DNA of 60,067 bases from a virus: IMG/VR virus record IMGVR_UViG_3300034523_000297, positions 1 to 60,067 of that record; one strand, written 5' to 3'. The translations under genes were made by a program, and so were the position numbers. Shown here piece by piece: positions 32,259 through 39,887 of this stretch. The notes below the pieces were generated by a model that was not told the origin of the DNA, did not search any database, and worked only from the letters and a program-made list of their open reading frames with translations. Position 1 is the stretch's first letter, and the number at the start of each line of letters is the position of its first letter.

Positions 32259-32768
32259 TTAAATCTGGTGGCTGTAGAACAGCGAGTACGACTCGATACC
32301 GTCGTTGGGCTGCTTAATGCCAGCGTTGGAGTAGTGAATCGCTCGGATGCCAACCTTCTGCGTCTCGCCGATCTTCAAGCCCGCACCGATGCGGTCTTCG
32401 AAGTTGAAGGCCGAACCAAAGTCCTGGTCACCTGCGGACGTACCAGAGAAGACCGCCAGGCCGATGCCAGCCTCAACGAATGGCTTCACGTTACCGCTGC
32501 CGAACTCGTAAACGAAAACTGGCGCAAAGGACAGCGAGTGAGCGCCACCGGAAGCATCTCCTGCTTCCCAATAGGTATACCCAGCATCCCAGTAACCGGT
32601 TAGACGGCCAGTACTGGATTCAAACCAGCTTTTGTCCCAGTTAAAGCCAACGCCTGCACGCGCCGTAATGCCGCCTTGACTTGTCGCACCCAGCGCCCCG
32701 GAAAGCTCAGCTGCTCCGGCAGACGCAGCGACAAGGGACAGTGCTGCAGCAGCTAGAACGGTTTTCAT
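32259..32768 (-). CDS. pagL: PagL-type lipid A 3-O-deacylase
   Basis: A 169-residue outer-membrane beta-barrel protein. The ATG at 32768 gives a signal peptide (MKTVLAAAALSLVAASAGAA). The catalytic set H145-x-S147 and E159 in IHYSNAG ... GIE has the same spacing (0, +2, +14) as His126/Ser128/Glu140 of P. aeruginosa PagL. It would remove a 3-O acyl chain from lipid A and so change the LPS of the lysogen. It lies alone between terminators, consistent with a lysogenic conversion gene. Confidence 0.85.
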   Translation of the reverse strand: MKTVLAAAALSLVAASAGAAELSGALGATSQGGITARAGVGFNWDKSWFESSTGRLTGYWDAGYTYWEAGDASGGAHSLSFAPVFVYEFGSGNVKPFVEAGIGLAVFSGTSAGDQDFGSAFNFEDRIGAGLKIGETQKVGIRAIHYSNAGIKQPNDGIESYSLFYSHQI

Positions 32769-32900
32769 AATCACGGTCTTCCATGTTTGTTTAGTTAGCA
32801 ACCTATCAGAATCATAGCGCCATCAAAACGTTCCGTGCTACACAAAAAAAATCTGACCTCGCCAGAGGTGGCGTCGGGCCTCTTGAGGGCCTCTTCGGGC

Positions 32901-32928
32901 AATAAAAAACCCGGCTCATTGGCCGGGT
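32901..32928 (-). terminator. intrinsic terminator
   Basis: ACCCGGC and GCCGGGT with a 6-nt loop and a T-run on the minus strand. It ends the leftward early operon 84 nt after the gene at 33012. The interval 32802-33011 contains nothing else apparent except promoter space for the deacylase gene. Confidence 0.7.
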
Positions 32929-33011
32929 TCTGTGTGTCAATCCGTAACGCGCAAGATCGACAGGATGGGCAAATATTCTCTCACTTTCTCACTCATTGCA
33001 ATGGCTATTTG

Positions 33012-33683
33012 CTACGCCGCGCAACTTTCTATCAACCCCTCTGCGTCGAGAAGCTCCTGAGCGGCAGTGAGAGCCTCGTTGACCTGGTTGTCCAGCGTCT
33101 TTCGGATGGACGAGCGCCAACGGTACCGAGTCGACTCTGGCTTGCCGTCATTGTCCCAGTTGTCGATGTTGTACCAGGCAGCCGGCAGCACAGCTGCGGA
33201 CCTCTTGAGCGTCTGCTTTCGATCCACCGCATCGCTCATGCCGCTCAACCCTTTCTCGTTGAACGAATCCACAAGGGCCTTGTTCTTGGCGATAGCTTCG
33301 GCCTCCCTGCTCACCATCTCGATCGCGGCCGACTCATGCTTCCCTCCTACCTGAGGGATTGCCCAGGTCAAAATGGCGCACTCACGGAAGCGCTGAGGTG
33401 CAGGCGACTTGATCGTCTTCATCAGCTCCAGTATTGCGTTGTGCTTGCGATCCTCGTGAGTGGAGTACTTCGCCACCAGCGCACGCCAGTGCTCAGCTGA
33501 GAGCGACTTGTGCAGCCGGCCGAACACCCAGCAGTCCACGAGGAATGCAGCCTCCTTGCCGACGATCTCGCCCTTCTGCTTGGCCGCCTGAACCTTCGGC
33601 TCGAACTCGCAACCGCCCGCGCTGTTGATCGTCTCGGCCGCCAGGGCGCGGACCACTGCCGATACCACGTTCTGATAGTTCAC
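33012..33683 (-). CDS. hypothetical protein, last gene of the leftward early operon
   Basis: A 223-residue helical protein with a GTG start overlapping the stop of the small membrane gene upstream. Phage late regulators (Q) usually sit here, at the end of the early operon before lysis and terminase genes. The sequence (WRALVAKYSTHEDRKHNAIL) does not show a Q family signature that I can name. A late-gene activator role is only positional inference. Confidence 0.6.
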   Translation of the reverse strand: MNYQNVVSAVVRALAAETINSAGGCEFEPKVQAAKQKGEIVGKEAAFLVDCWVFGRLHKSLSAEHWRALVAKYSTHEDRKHNAILELMKTIKSPAPQRFRECAILTWAIPQVGGKHESAAIEMVSREAEAIAKNKALVDSFNEKGLSGMSDAVDRKQTLKRSAAVLPAAWYNIDNWDNDGKPESTRYRWRSSIRKTLDNQVNEALTAAQELLDAEGLIESCAA

Positions 33684-33826
33684 TGCCCACCCCCTGCCTG
33701 CTTAGCCTTGCTCAAGACGAGTTCTTCGTAGCTGCGCTTGCGGCGCACTGCGCCCGCCCAGGAAAACGCCACACCACCAACCACCATGAGGGTGGCCATA
33801 ATCAGGAATACCCATGCTGGTGTCAT
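33680..33826 (-). CDS. small single-TM protein
   Basis: A 48-residue protein (MTPAWVFLIMATLMVVGGVA) with one membrane helix and a basic cytosolic tail. It overlaps both neighbours by 4 nt (ATGA, GTGA), which supports its reality despite the size. Confidence 0.6.
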   Translation of the reverse strand: MTPAWVFLIMATLMVVGGVAFSWAGAVRRKRSYEELVLSKAKQAGGGQ

Positions 33827-34179
33827 GCTGCTTGCTCCTGGGCCTGGATACGGACGCGCACAGCGCCGCCCTTGATCGTTTCCTTGCTCACCTTGATCTG
33901 GGTTGCGAACACGTTGTCGTCGATGCCCAGGGCATCAGCCAGGCCGTCACGGCCCGCCTTGAACATCGCCAGCAGATTGTCGTCGTCGCGCCGGCGGCGA
34001 TCCGGTGGCAAGAACTCGAGCATGAGCAGCGCTTCACCCTCGGGTGCCTGGATGCCGGCCTGCTTCGCCAGCAGGTGGCAGGCTGCCCGGTACGACTTGG
34101 CCGCCTTGCTCTTCTCTCTCCAGTGCACTCGGGCGTTCGGGCTGCATGCGGCCGGTGGCCACGGTAGTGTCAGTTCCAT
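33823..34179 (-). CDS. rusA: RusA-family Holliday junction resolvase
   Basis: A 118-residue protein with the RusA signature PPDRRRRDDDNLLAMFKAGR (Asp residues bind Mg) and DGLADALGIDDN. The ATG at 34179 overlaps the upstream stop. It cuts four-way junctions formed during phage recombination, matching lambdoid nin-region content together with the YbcO-like gene. Confidence 0.9.
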   Translation of the reverse strand: MELTLPWPPAACSPNARVHWREKSKAAKSYRAACHLLAKQAGIQAPEGEALLMLEFLPPDRRRRDDDNLLAMFKAGRDGLADALGIDDNVFATQIKVSKETIKGGAVRVRIQAQEQAA

Positions 34180-34481
34180 CAAGCAGCCCCTTTCACGGTC
34201 AGAATGCCGGCCCGGATCAGGGCCTCATGAGTCTCAGCGATCGCCCGTGGCATGTCGGACCAGTCCACTTCGCCTTTCCCACGGCCATCGAGGACGTCGT
34301 GACAGGCGCTGCAGGCGTAGACCGCCACGGTGTCGAACCCCTTCATGCCCATGCCCTTCTGCCCGCATGGCAGGTGGGCCAGTACGGTGGTCTCCGGGTT
34401 GAAATTGCACGTGCCAGGGATACGGACGGTGCAGTCTTGTCCTCGGGCGCTCTCCCTCACCTTCTTGCTGACTACGCGCAT
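34179..34481 (-). CDS. DUF1364/YbcO-like nuclease
   Basis: A 100-residue protein with a zinc-finger/HNH-type pattern: CTVRIPGTCNFNPETTVLAH, then PCGQKG and YACSACHDVLDGR. This is the DUF1364 (YbcO) family found next to rusA in lambdoid phages; YbcO has a ββα-metal-like nuclease fold. It is coupled to rusA. Confidence 0.82.
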   Translation of the reverse strand: MRVVSKKVRESARGQDCTVRIPGTCNFNPETTVLAHLPCGQKGMGMKGFDTVAVYACSACHDVLDGRGKGEVDWSDMPRAIAETHEALIRAGILTVKGAA

Positions 34482-34771
34482 GGCTCGGCCTCCGATGCGT
34501 AGATGATTCCTGCCGCCACTGCCTTAGCGACCAATTCCGTACGGTTGGAGGCTCCCAGGTGCAGGCGGGCATCCGCCATCCTGCTGGTGACCGTTCCCGG
34601 CGAAATGCCGAGTTCGCGAGCGATCTGCTTTCCGCTCTTTCCTGTTGCGGCGAGAACCACGCACTGCACCCCGCGCCGCGTCAGGCCCTGGCCATACAGC
34701 CCTCGCCAGCCGGGCGCTGCGAAAATGCCTTGGTCCTTGTTCCGCTTGAGATTTGCTTCCTGGCTCTTCAT
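34472..34771 (-). CDS. LuxR-type helix-turn-helix regulator
   Basis: A 99-residue protein starting MKSQEANLKRN; the ATG at 34771 overlaps the upstream stop. Residues 35-95 form a LuxR/GerE helix-turn-helix (TRRGVQCVVLAATGKSGKQI, then ELGISPGTVTSRMADA). No receiver domain is present. It may control late or lysogeny genes; its target is not visible. Confidence 0.8.
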   Translation of the reverse strand: MKSQEANLKRNKDQGIFAAPGWRGLYGQGLTRRGVQCVVLAATGKSGKQIARELGISPGTVTSRMADARLHLGASNRTELVAKAVAAGIIYASEAEPCA

Positions 34772-35238
34772 GCCGCCTCCTCGCTCAGCAGGTCGCTGAA
34801 CACCACACCCTGCGGCGCGAACTCGGCCACGATACGGTCGGTGTACTGGCAGCCCTGGGCGCGGTCGAACAGCCTGGTAACTGGGAAGCCATCCGGCCCG
34901 AACATGGCGCAAGGTCCCATCAGGCGTAGCTTCACCTCATACGGCAGGTGGATGAACGACTCAGCCCAGCCGGTGCGGAACTCATCGCAGCCAGCGCGCA
35001 TGATCGGCACGCCAAAGTGCAGCTTGCAGTACCTGCGCACATCCTCGATGTCGCCCATCTCGGTGCTTTTGGCGATGCGGTCGTACATGGCGAACCACAG
35101 GGCGTTCTGGTCCAGGGTGCGATCCTTGCCCGGACGCATGGTGACCACGACGAACTTCTTGTCGCGGAACAGGCGGGTGAGCATGGTGACGGCCTCGGAC
35201 AGCTTGGCCTGGGAGTTGACGGAGATTTTCTCAGCCAC
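34768..35238 (-). CDS. NinB-like recombination protein
   Basis: A 156-residue protein with a GTG start. VVVTMRPGKDRTLDQNALWF matches the conserved RT-x-x-QNALLW core of NinB, a lambda recombination mediator. The rest is more diverged. Position next to rusA/ybcO genes supports the call. Confidence 0.65.
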   Translation of the reverse strand: MAEKISVNSQAKLSEAVTMLTRLFRDKKFVVVTMRPGKDRTLDQNALWFAMYDRIAKSTEMGDIEDVRRYCKLHFGVPIMRAGCDEFRTGWAESFIHLPYEVKLRLMGPCAMFGPDGFPVTRLFDRAQGCQYTDRIVAEFAPQGVVFSDLLSEEAA

Positions 35239-35407
35239 GCTTCACCCCCTTGCATGCCGCCCTGATAACCCTGGCCGCCCTGACGAAGCCGCTGGCAGTT
35301 CCGCAAAACATCGCCCAGGCCAGGTACAGCGCGTACATGGCCAACATCGCACCACCAGCGCCCATGACCGCGTAGCCAACGAGTTGAGCGAAATTATTCA
35401 TGGTCAT
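35231..35407 (-). CDS. small TM protein
   Basis: A 58-residue protein (MTMNNFAQLVGYAVMGAGGA) with a hydrophobic stretch at 7-35 and a basic end. The ATG at 35407 follows AAGGGG. It overlaps both neighbouring genes. Confidence 0.55.
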   Translation of the reverse strand: MTMNNFAQLVGYAVMGAGGAMLAMYALYLAWAMFCGTASGFVRAARVIRAACKGVKRG

Positions 35408-35577
35408 GGCTTACCCCTTACGCAGCTGGTACGCACGATGCTGAAAGTGCCTTCAAGGTCGGCCTTGGCCTGCACAGCCGCCTGCTGACAAGCCTCGGCA
35501 GACTCCATCGGGACGGAGGTAATCGCCGAATCCTTGCCGGCGGTGAACAGAACGATCAGGAAGTAGGCAGCGATCAT
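35404..35577 (-). CDS. small secreted or membrane-anchored protein
   Basis: A 57-residue protein (MIAAYFLIVLFTAGKDSAIT) with an N-terminal hydrophobic helix, then a helical part with two Cys (EACQQA, TSCVRG) that could pair. It overlaps both neighbours by 4 nt. Confidence 0.55.
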   Translation of the reverse strand: MIAAYFLIVLFTAGKDSAITSVPMESAEACQQAAVQAKADLEGTFSIVRTSCVRGKP

Positions 35578-35864
35578 GGCTTCACCTCGACCTTCAGGCC
35601 CTGGGCCTCGATGGCTTCGACAACTTCGTCAGGCCATAGCACTGCTTCGCGATAACCATCACGGGAATCAATCTCCACAGGTTTAGGCAGCTCCAACACC
35701 ACGGCCTCACGGGAGGCCTGCCAGGCCCACCATGCATCCTTCACGCGGGTGTTGCAGTAATCCTCGGGGTCGAGGCCGCTTCGCTTCAGCGCGATATCGC
35801 CATGCTCTGAATAACGGGCGCGCCATGCCGCCTCGAACTCTGCGCGCATCTTGTTGGTGTCCAT
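35574..35864 (-). CDS. phage hypothetical protein (KDAWWAWQASRE type)
   Basis: A 96-residue protein with VKDAWWAWQASREAVVLELP, a motif that recurs in many small proteins of Pseudomonas and enterobacterial phages near replication genes. Function unknown. Confidence 0.65.
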   Translation of the reverse strand: MDTNKMRAEFEAAWRARYSEHGDIALKRSGLDPEDYCNTRVKDAWWAWQASREAVVLELPKPVEIDSRDGYREAVLWPDEVVEAIEAQGLKVEVKP

Positions 35865-36106
35865 CAGTGCGCCTCCTGCGTGAACAGCACGTCAAATCGC
35901 TCGTCCGGGTACGAAACGGCGTAGCCCAGCTTCTTGCCTGTGGCGGCCTCGTCCAGATCGCACAGGCACTCATCCTCATCCAGCGCCCGCCCGGAAAGGC
36001 TCACCAGATCGGAGGGCTGGCAGCCAAAGGAGCGAGCCAGTTCGTAAACGCTCGTGACCACGTCGCCGGAGCCGTCGAGTTTTTCGGTTTCAGCCCAGGT
36101 ACACAT
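35864..36106 (-). CDS. small acidic hypothetical protein
   Basis: An 80-residue protein. The ATG at 36106 follows a strong GGAGG and overlaps the upstream stop. It is Asp/Glu-rich (SGRALDEDECLCDLDEAATG). Family unknown. Confidence 0.6.
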   Translation of the reverse strand: MCTWAETEKLDGSGDVVTSVYELARSFGCQPSDLVSLSGRALDEDECLCDLDEAATGKKLGYAVSYPDERFDVLFTQEAH

Positions 36107-36297
36107 CACACCCCCTCCCCAGCCGACTGCCCGGCGCGCTTGAACCCAACGTGATACCCGCGCTTCTGGCTGCCATCGGCCATGACGACACGGCGGTCTG
36201 CGCCCTTGGTCATGCGGACGATTTCCCGGCCTTCCACGATCTGCGCAAAGCCCTGGCTCTTGAGCTGGGCAACTGTGATCTCTTGTGCAGGCGTCAT
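36106..36297 (-). CDS. small hypothetical protein
   Basis: A 63-residue protein (MTPAQEITVAQLKSQGFAQI), basic at the end. It overlaps the SLOG-family gene and the next gene by 4 nt, so it is part of the coupled operon. Confidence 0.6.
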   Translation of the reverse strand: MTPAQEITVAQLKSQGFAQIVEGREIVRMTKGADRRVVMADGSQKRGYHVGFKRAGQSAGEGV

Positions 36298-36665
36298 TGG
36301 ACTGGCTCCCAGACTTTCACGTTGGCTTTCTGGCTCTGGCGCTTCATATCGGCAGTTTCTGCGCCGCCTGCGAAGGCAACGAGCCCTACCGTTTCGCCAC
36401 GTTGTGCGCCAATGCTGATTGCCGCCTTGAGCATCTCGGTATTTCTCCTCGGGCCAGCCGCCTTACCGTGCTTCTTCCAGTTGGCGTGGTAGGTGATGTG
36501 GTCAACCCCCGCAGAAGCTGCCCACATCAAGGCATGGCGATCAGCTCCAGTTGCACCGCCGTTGAGCAATACGCTGATCGGGGTTTTACGGTGCAAGGCG
36601 TCCAGCGCACTCACCACAAACGCACCATCAGCGAAATCTCGTCCGCCACATGCGATAACGATCAT
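36294..36665 (-). CDS. DUF2493 / SLOG-superfamily protein
   Basis: A 123-residue protein starting MIVIACGGRDFADG. GGRDF, NGGATGADRHALMWA and the HGKAAGPRRNTEML segment are the conserved blocks of DUF2493, a Rossmann-like SLOG family proposed to bind nucleotides or nucleotide-derived ligands. The ATG at 36665 overlaps the DnaC-like stop. Role in phages is unknown. Confidence 0.85.
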   Translation of the reverse strand: MIVIACGGRDFADGAFVVSALDALHRKTPISVLLNGGATGADRHALMWAASAGVDHITYHANWKKHGKAAGPRRNTEMLKAAISIGAQRGETVGLVAFAGGAETADMKRQSQKANVKVWEPVQ

Positions 36666-37471
36666 CAGATGCCCTCCTTCCCACGGTGCGATTCCCACTC
36701 AAACGGGACCACGATCATTCCGCCCTCGCGCAGGCGGTCGACGCAGCGCTCGCCCATGGCCACCGGCAGATGCTCGGGTCCCAGGTTGGAAATCACCACG
36801 GTTGGGCGCACCTGCTCGTACCGGCCGTTGATGATCGCGAACAGGGTGGTCAGCTCGAAGTCGCTCGGCTGCTCCTTGCTCACGCCTACCTCGTCCAGTA
36901 CCAGCAAGTCAGGAGTGACCAGGCTGGACAGGATGTCGGCCTCGCTTCGTTCGCTGTGTCGGTCGTACGTGGCGCGGATGGCCTGCAGGATCGAACCCAC
37001 GGTGCGGTACACGGCTGTACGGGAAGTTTTGTGCAGCAGCTCGTTGGCAATGGCCACGCCCAAGTGGGTCTTTCCGGTGCCTGGCTTGCCGATCAGGACC
37101 ATGCATCGGCCAGACTCGGCGATCTCGTCGAACACCTTCACGTAGTGCCGGCAGAAGCTCAGGGCTTTGCGCTGGCCTTCGTTGTCGGCGCTGTAGTTCG
37201 CCAGCGTGCGTTTCTCGAAGCGTTTCGGGATCAAGGCATCCCCAAGCTTGCGGGAGATCGCCATTCGCTTCGTGAGCGCTTCCTGGGCCTTCTGGCGCTC
37301 TTCGCGCTCATCGTTGGCGATTCGGTGGCACTCAGGGCAGCCGCCGCGAAGCTCGCGGTCAAGGATGACCACCACGCTTTGGTCGTACGGCCCGTGCTTG
37401 TCGCAATGGGCTGGCTGGGTGCGGACGGGGGCCGGCGCGATGTTTGCTGGCTTGGCTGACTCAGAGCGCAT
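36665..37471 (-). CDS. DnaC/IstB-like helicase loader
   Basis: A 268-residue AAA+ protein. The N-terminal part has a zinc-ribbon-like pattern (CDKHGPY ... GGCPECHR), then Walker A GKPGTGKTH near residue 130, Walker B LLVLDEVG, sensor SNLG. It would load the host DnaB helicase at the phage origin. It follows the initiator gene with an 11-nt overlap. Confidence 0.87.
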   Translation of the reverse strand: MRSESAKPANIAPAPVRTQPAHCDKHGPYDQSVVVILDRELRGGCPECHRIANDEREERQKAQEALTKRMAISRKLGDALIPKRFEKRTLANYSADNEGQRKALSFCRHYVKVFDEIAESGRCMVLIGKPGTGKTHLGVAIANELLHKTSRTAVYRTVGSILQAIRATYDRHSERSEADILSSLVTPDLLVLDEVGVSKEQPSDFELTTLFAIINGRYEQVRPTVVISNLGPEHLPVAMGERCVDRLREGGMIVVPFEWESHRGKEGI

Positions 37472-38267
37472 AGCTGCCGTCCTCCCGTTTCTTCAGGCCT
37501 GCCGTGTAGTCGCGATCAGCGAAGCCGTGATGGCGGCTGGTGGGCAGGTGGTGAACGTTGTCAGCAGGAAGCTCTACCTCATCCTCCCAGCGCTTCCCGT
37601 TGAGCCAGGTAGCCGCGTGGGGGATGAACTGGCCGTTGTCCTTGGTCCAGCCGGGCAACTGCCGATGCTTGGCCAGAGCGGTGACGATGGTGTCGAACAG
37701 GTCGGCGGTCAGCTTGAGCTTTGCCCATGCCTTCTCGGCTTTGTCCTTCCCAACCTTGCGCGGATACAGCTTCCAGAACCGCGAGAACAGCTCGGCCGAA
37801 TCCACCGGAGCGGGCGACGGAGTGAGGGAATCAGGAATCAGGAATCCGGAATCAAGAGAGAGGGAATCAGCAGGGAAAGAACTGTGCGAGTCTGGTGCTT
37901 GCACCGTGCTTTCCTCATGCTTTCCCTGGCATGCGTCTACTACGGGCATTTCAGGGATGGTGCTCTTGGCTTCCTTGACGTGTGGGTTCTGGTGCTTCGA
38001 CCAGTTGATGACCTGAATAGCCTTCACGTCGCCCACGTTGTAACGCTTGATGAACCCCAAATGATCCAGGTCATCGAGCATGCGATCGATGTCGACATTG
38101 TCGGCTGGGAACAAGGCCATTTTGAGGCGGCGTGGGCGATCTTCCAGGCGTCCTTCACGGTCTGCCTCGGTCCAAAGGCCGATGAACAGGAGGCGCGTGG
38201 CAAAGTCCAGCTCTGCCAGGTGTTCATTCGAGAAGAACCCTGGTTTGATGTTTCTTGAACGGGCCAT
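37461..38267 (-). CDS. phage replication initiator (DnaD/O-like)
   Basis: A 268-residue protein. The ATG at 38267 has GGAGG at 7 nt; another ATG at 38270 is adjacent. The N-terminal 100 residues look like a winged helix (FFSNEHLAELDFATRLLFIG, then DDLDHLGFIKRY), followed by a Ser/Pro-rich linker and a C-terminal helical domain (FSRFWKLYPRKVGKDKAEKA). This is the usual layout of initiators paired with DnaC loaders. The linker DNA around 37800-37910 is a candidate origin, as in lambda O, but no iterons are evident. Confidence 0.75.
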   Translation of the reverse strand: MARSRNIKPGFFSNEHLAELDFATRLLFIGLWTEADREGRLEDRPRRLKMALFPADNVDIDRMLDDLDHLGFIKRYNVGDVKAIQVINWSKHQNPHVKEAKSTIPEMPVVDACQGKHEESTVQAPDSHSSFPADSLSLDSGFLIPDSLTPSPAPVDSAELFSRFWKLYPRKVGKDKAEKAWAKLKLTADLFDTIVTALAKHRQLPGWTKDNGQFIPHAATWLNGKRWEDEVELPADNVHHLPTSRHHGFADRDYTAGLKKREDGSYAL

Positions 38268-39019
38268 CATTGGGCCTCCAGGTTGTACTGAGCCCACAGA
38301 CCAGCCACCCAAGTGACGCCCTTGGGTGTGAATTTGGCTTGGTTGAAGGCGTGACCGCTCTCGCTAGTACCGGTCTTCACGGCGAAACGACCGGCGTCGA
38401 TGTGGTTCTGGTAGGCCTGCCACTCGCCGCCCATGCGATACATGATCTTCTTGTCGAGCAGGAACTCGCGGAAGCGTGCCTCATTGGCCTTCAGCAGCTT
38501 GGCGGTTTGGCGGAAGCCCTTGAGGCCGGTTGACTCGACGTACTTGTCGACAAACTCGACCTTGGGCGCGGCAACCTCCAGGGCCTGCTGGGCGATCTGG
38601 CGTTGCTCGTATTGCTCTGCCCAGGCGCGAGCTGCGGCAGCAGGATTTGAGAAGTCAGGCAGCGTAGCGATGACTCGAGGCGATTCGAGTGACTTGAGCT
38701 TATCGAGAACGCTGCGGCGAACCGACTTCGATTCACGCATACCGACCAGCATGCACTGGTCCAGAGTCAGGTCGTAAGTGGCTACCTGGTTTCCGTAGAC
38801 AGGGGTGTAATATTTTTGCACCCCCTCCAACTCGTCTCCCAGCTCGTCCTCAACCCGAGAAAGGAACTGGTCATTGCGCACCTGGGGTTCTCCAGCAGAC
38901 CTCCTAGAGGCGTTGATCAGGTCGCGCAATTCAAGGCTGCTCATCCTCCGCGCCACAGAATCGTGGTTCGAATTTTGTGGCGCGAGGGCCACGGTATTGC
39001 TTTGGGTGCTCAGGTGCAT
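38267..39019 (-). CDS. KilAC-domain antirepressor (Rha/Ant-like)
   Basis: A 250-residue protein. Residues 60-120 are Rha/Ant-like (YGNQVATYDLTLDQCMLVGM). The C-terminal 110 residues are a KilAC domain (TGLKGFRQTAKLLKANEARF, then YQNHIDAGRF). It is the second antirepressor in the window, of a different family from the one at 15485-16369. It is the first large gene of the leftward early operon and probably modulates lysogeny or replication. Confidence 0.85.
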   Translation of the reverse strand: MHLSTQSNTVALAPQNSNHDSVARRMSSLELRDLINASRRSAGEPQVRNDQFLSRVEDELGDELEGVQKYYTPVYGNQVATYDLTLDQCMLVGMRESKSVRRSVLDKLKSLESPRVIATLPDFSNPAAAARAWAEQYEQRQIAQQALEVAAPKVEFVDKYVESTGLKGFRQTAKLLKANEARFREFLLDKKIMYRMGGEWQAYQNHIDAGRFAVKTGTSESGHAFNQAKFTPKGVTWVAGLWAQYNLEAQ

Positions 39020-39063
39020 ATATGATTACCTCACTCAAGCGTTACGAATGCAGTACAAGAAGC

Positions 39064-39086
39064 CACCCTGCCCGGTGGTTTTTTTG
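39064..39086 (+). terminator. terminator-like hairpin opposite the KilAC leader
   Basis: CCACC, a 6-nt loop and GGTGG followed by seven T on the plus strand. No plus-strand gene ends here; it lies in the leader of the leftward KilAC gene. It may end an antisense RNA. Confidence 0.45.
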
Positions 39087-39098
39087 TGCCTGCCATTT

Positions 39099-39159
39099 GA
39101 GGGTCTCTTCAGTCCCTATGTGAGGGCCTCACCTATCCGGTAGAGGGCCTCTTCAGTCC
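39099..39159. repeat. short repeats GAGGGYCTC(TTCAGTCCC)
   Basis: GAGGGTCTCTTCAGTCCC at 39099-39116 recurs as GAGGGCCTCTTCAGTCCC near 39143-39160, with another GAGGGCCTC between them near 39122 and one near 39345. They flank the start of a small gene upstream of KilAC, so they are candidate regulator sites. Confidence 0.5.
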
Positions 39160-39333
39160 CACCAGCTCCAGAACCGGCGCCTTTCGCCTGCCTACAAACA
39201 CCGTTGCGCCGGACGTAATTGCTTCGAGCAAGACCTCATTCACGGCCTCCTCAAACGTCCAACCCCTGGCTTCCATCAGGCGATGAATCTTGGCTCTGGT
39301 CTCTGGCGGCACGTTCTCTTCACAAAATTCCAT
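39133..39333 (-). CDS. small protein, possible ribbon-helix-helix regulator
   Basis: A 66-residue protein (MEFCEENVPPETRAKIHRLM). PPETRAKIHRLMEARGWTFE, then EAVNEVLLEAI, has the helix spacing of ribbon-helix-helix proteins, but the DNA-contacting strand is not clear. It lies between the Cro-like gene and the KilAC gene. Confidence 0.5.
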   Translation of the reverse strand: MEFCEENVPPETRAKIHRLMEARGWTFEEAVNEVLLEAITSGATVFVGRRKAPVLELVGLKRPSTG

Positions 39334-39352
39334 CGTGCCCTCCTGAGGGCCT

Positions 39353-39559
39353 CTAGCCCGCGATATCCTTCAAGTCGTCAGGCATGAGGGCTTCGATGCC
39401 GCCATTAACAGCGGCCCACTCGAGCATCTCGAACAGGTAGGTCGCGTACTCGCGGCGAGCCTTGTGGGCGGCTCGCTGAAGCTGCCGATCGAGCAACGGG
39501 TACAAGCGAACCTTTCTGGCCAGGTCGCGGCGCTGCGTCAGGGGGTCTTTGAATCCCAT
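39353..39559 (-). CDS. small protein, possible ribbon-helix-helix regulator
   Basis: A 68-residue protein with RKVRLYPLLDRQLQRAAHKA followed by a second helix (ATYLFEMLEWAAVNGG). A basic strand then two helices fits a CII-like or Arc-like small regulator. It is the second gene after the leftward promoter. Confidence 0.5.
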   Translation of the reverse strand: MGFKDPLTQRRDLARKVRLYPLLDRQLQRAAHKARREYATYLFEMLEWAAVNGGIEALMPDDLKDIAG

Positions 39560-39589
39560 AGGGGTGCTACTCCTTGCGGTTGGAATTGG

Positions 39590-39799
39590 TTAGGCGGCGG
39601 TTTTAGCTGATGGGCGAACGCACAGCTCGCGAGCGGTGACCGCTCCGGACGTGAGTTCTTCTGCCTTGAATGCCTTTTCGGCACTCATGAAATGGATCCC
39701 TGACACCCAGTACGAAACCGCAGCCTGGGATACGCCAAGAGCCAATGCTGTTTTGGTCTGGCCGCCGAAGAATTCGACGAGCCTTTCGATGGGGGTCAT
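39590..39799 (-). CDS. cro: Cro/YdaS-like repressor
   Basis: A 69-residue helix-turn-helix protein (ERLVEFFGGQTKTALALGVS, then QAAVSYWVSG). It diverges from the CI-like gene across three operators and has AGGAGG upstream of its ATG, as expected for Cro. The YdaS family carries this sequence type. Confidence 0.82.
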   Translation of the reverse strand: MTPIERLVEFFGGQTKTALALGVSQAAVSYWVSGIHFMSAEKAFKAEELTSGAVTARELCVRPSAKTAA

Positions 39800-39814
39800 G
39801 CGCGATCCCTCCTG

Positions 39815-39878
39815 ATAAGCCTGCTTATATCGTATGAATAAGGAGGCTTATTTGCAACCCCATAAGGCAACTTATAAA
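39815..39878. promoter_or_regulatory. OR-like region: three operators and divergent promoters
   Basis: Three sites ATAAG-N4-CTTAT at 39815-39828, 39838-39851 and 39862-39875, 23-24 bp apart. Leftward promoter for cro: TTGCAA (39857-39852), 17 bp, TACGAT (39834-39829). Rightward promoter for the repressor: TTTGCA (39851-39856), 16 bp, TATAAA (39873-39878). This is the layout of a lambda right operator. Confidence 0.8.
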
Positions 39879-39887
39879 TTGCTCTGC

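Noticed and set aside
37800-37910. Replication origin with iterons inside the initiator gene
   Set aside because: The linker is Ser/Pro-coding and mildly repetitive (GGAATCA-like words), but no regular iterons could be defined, so no origin is called.
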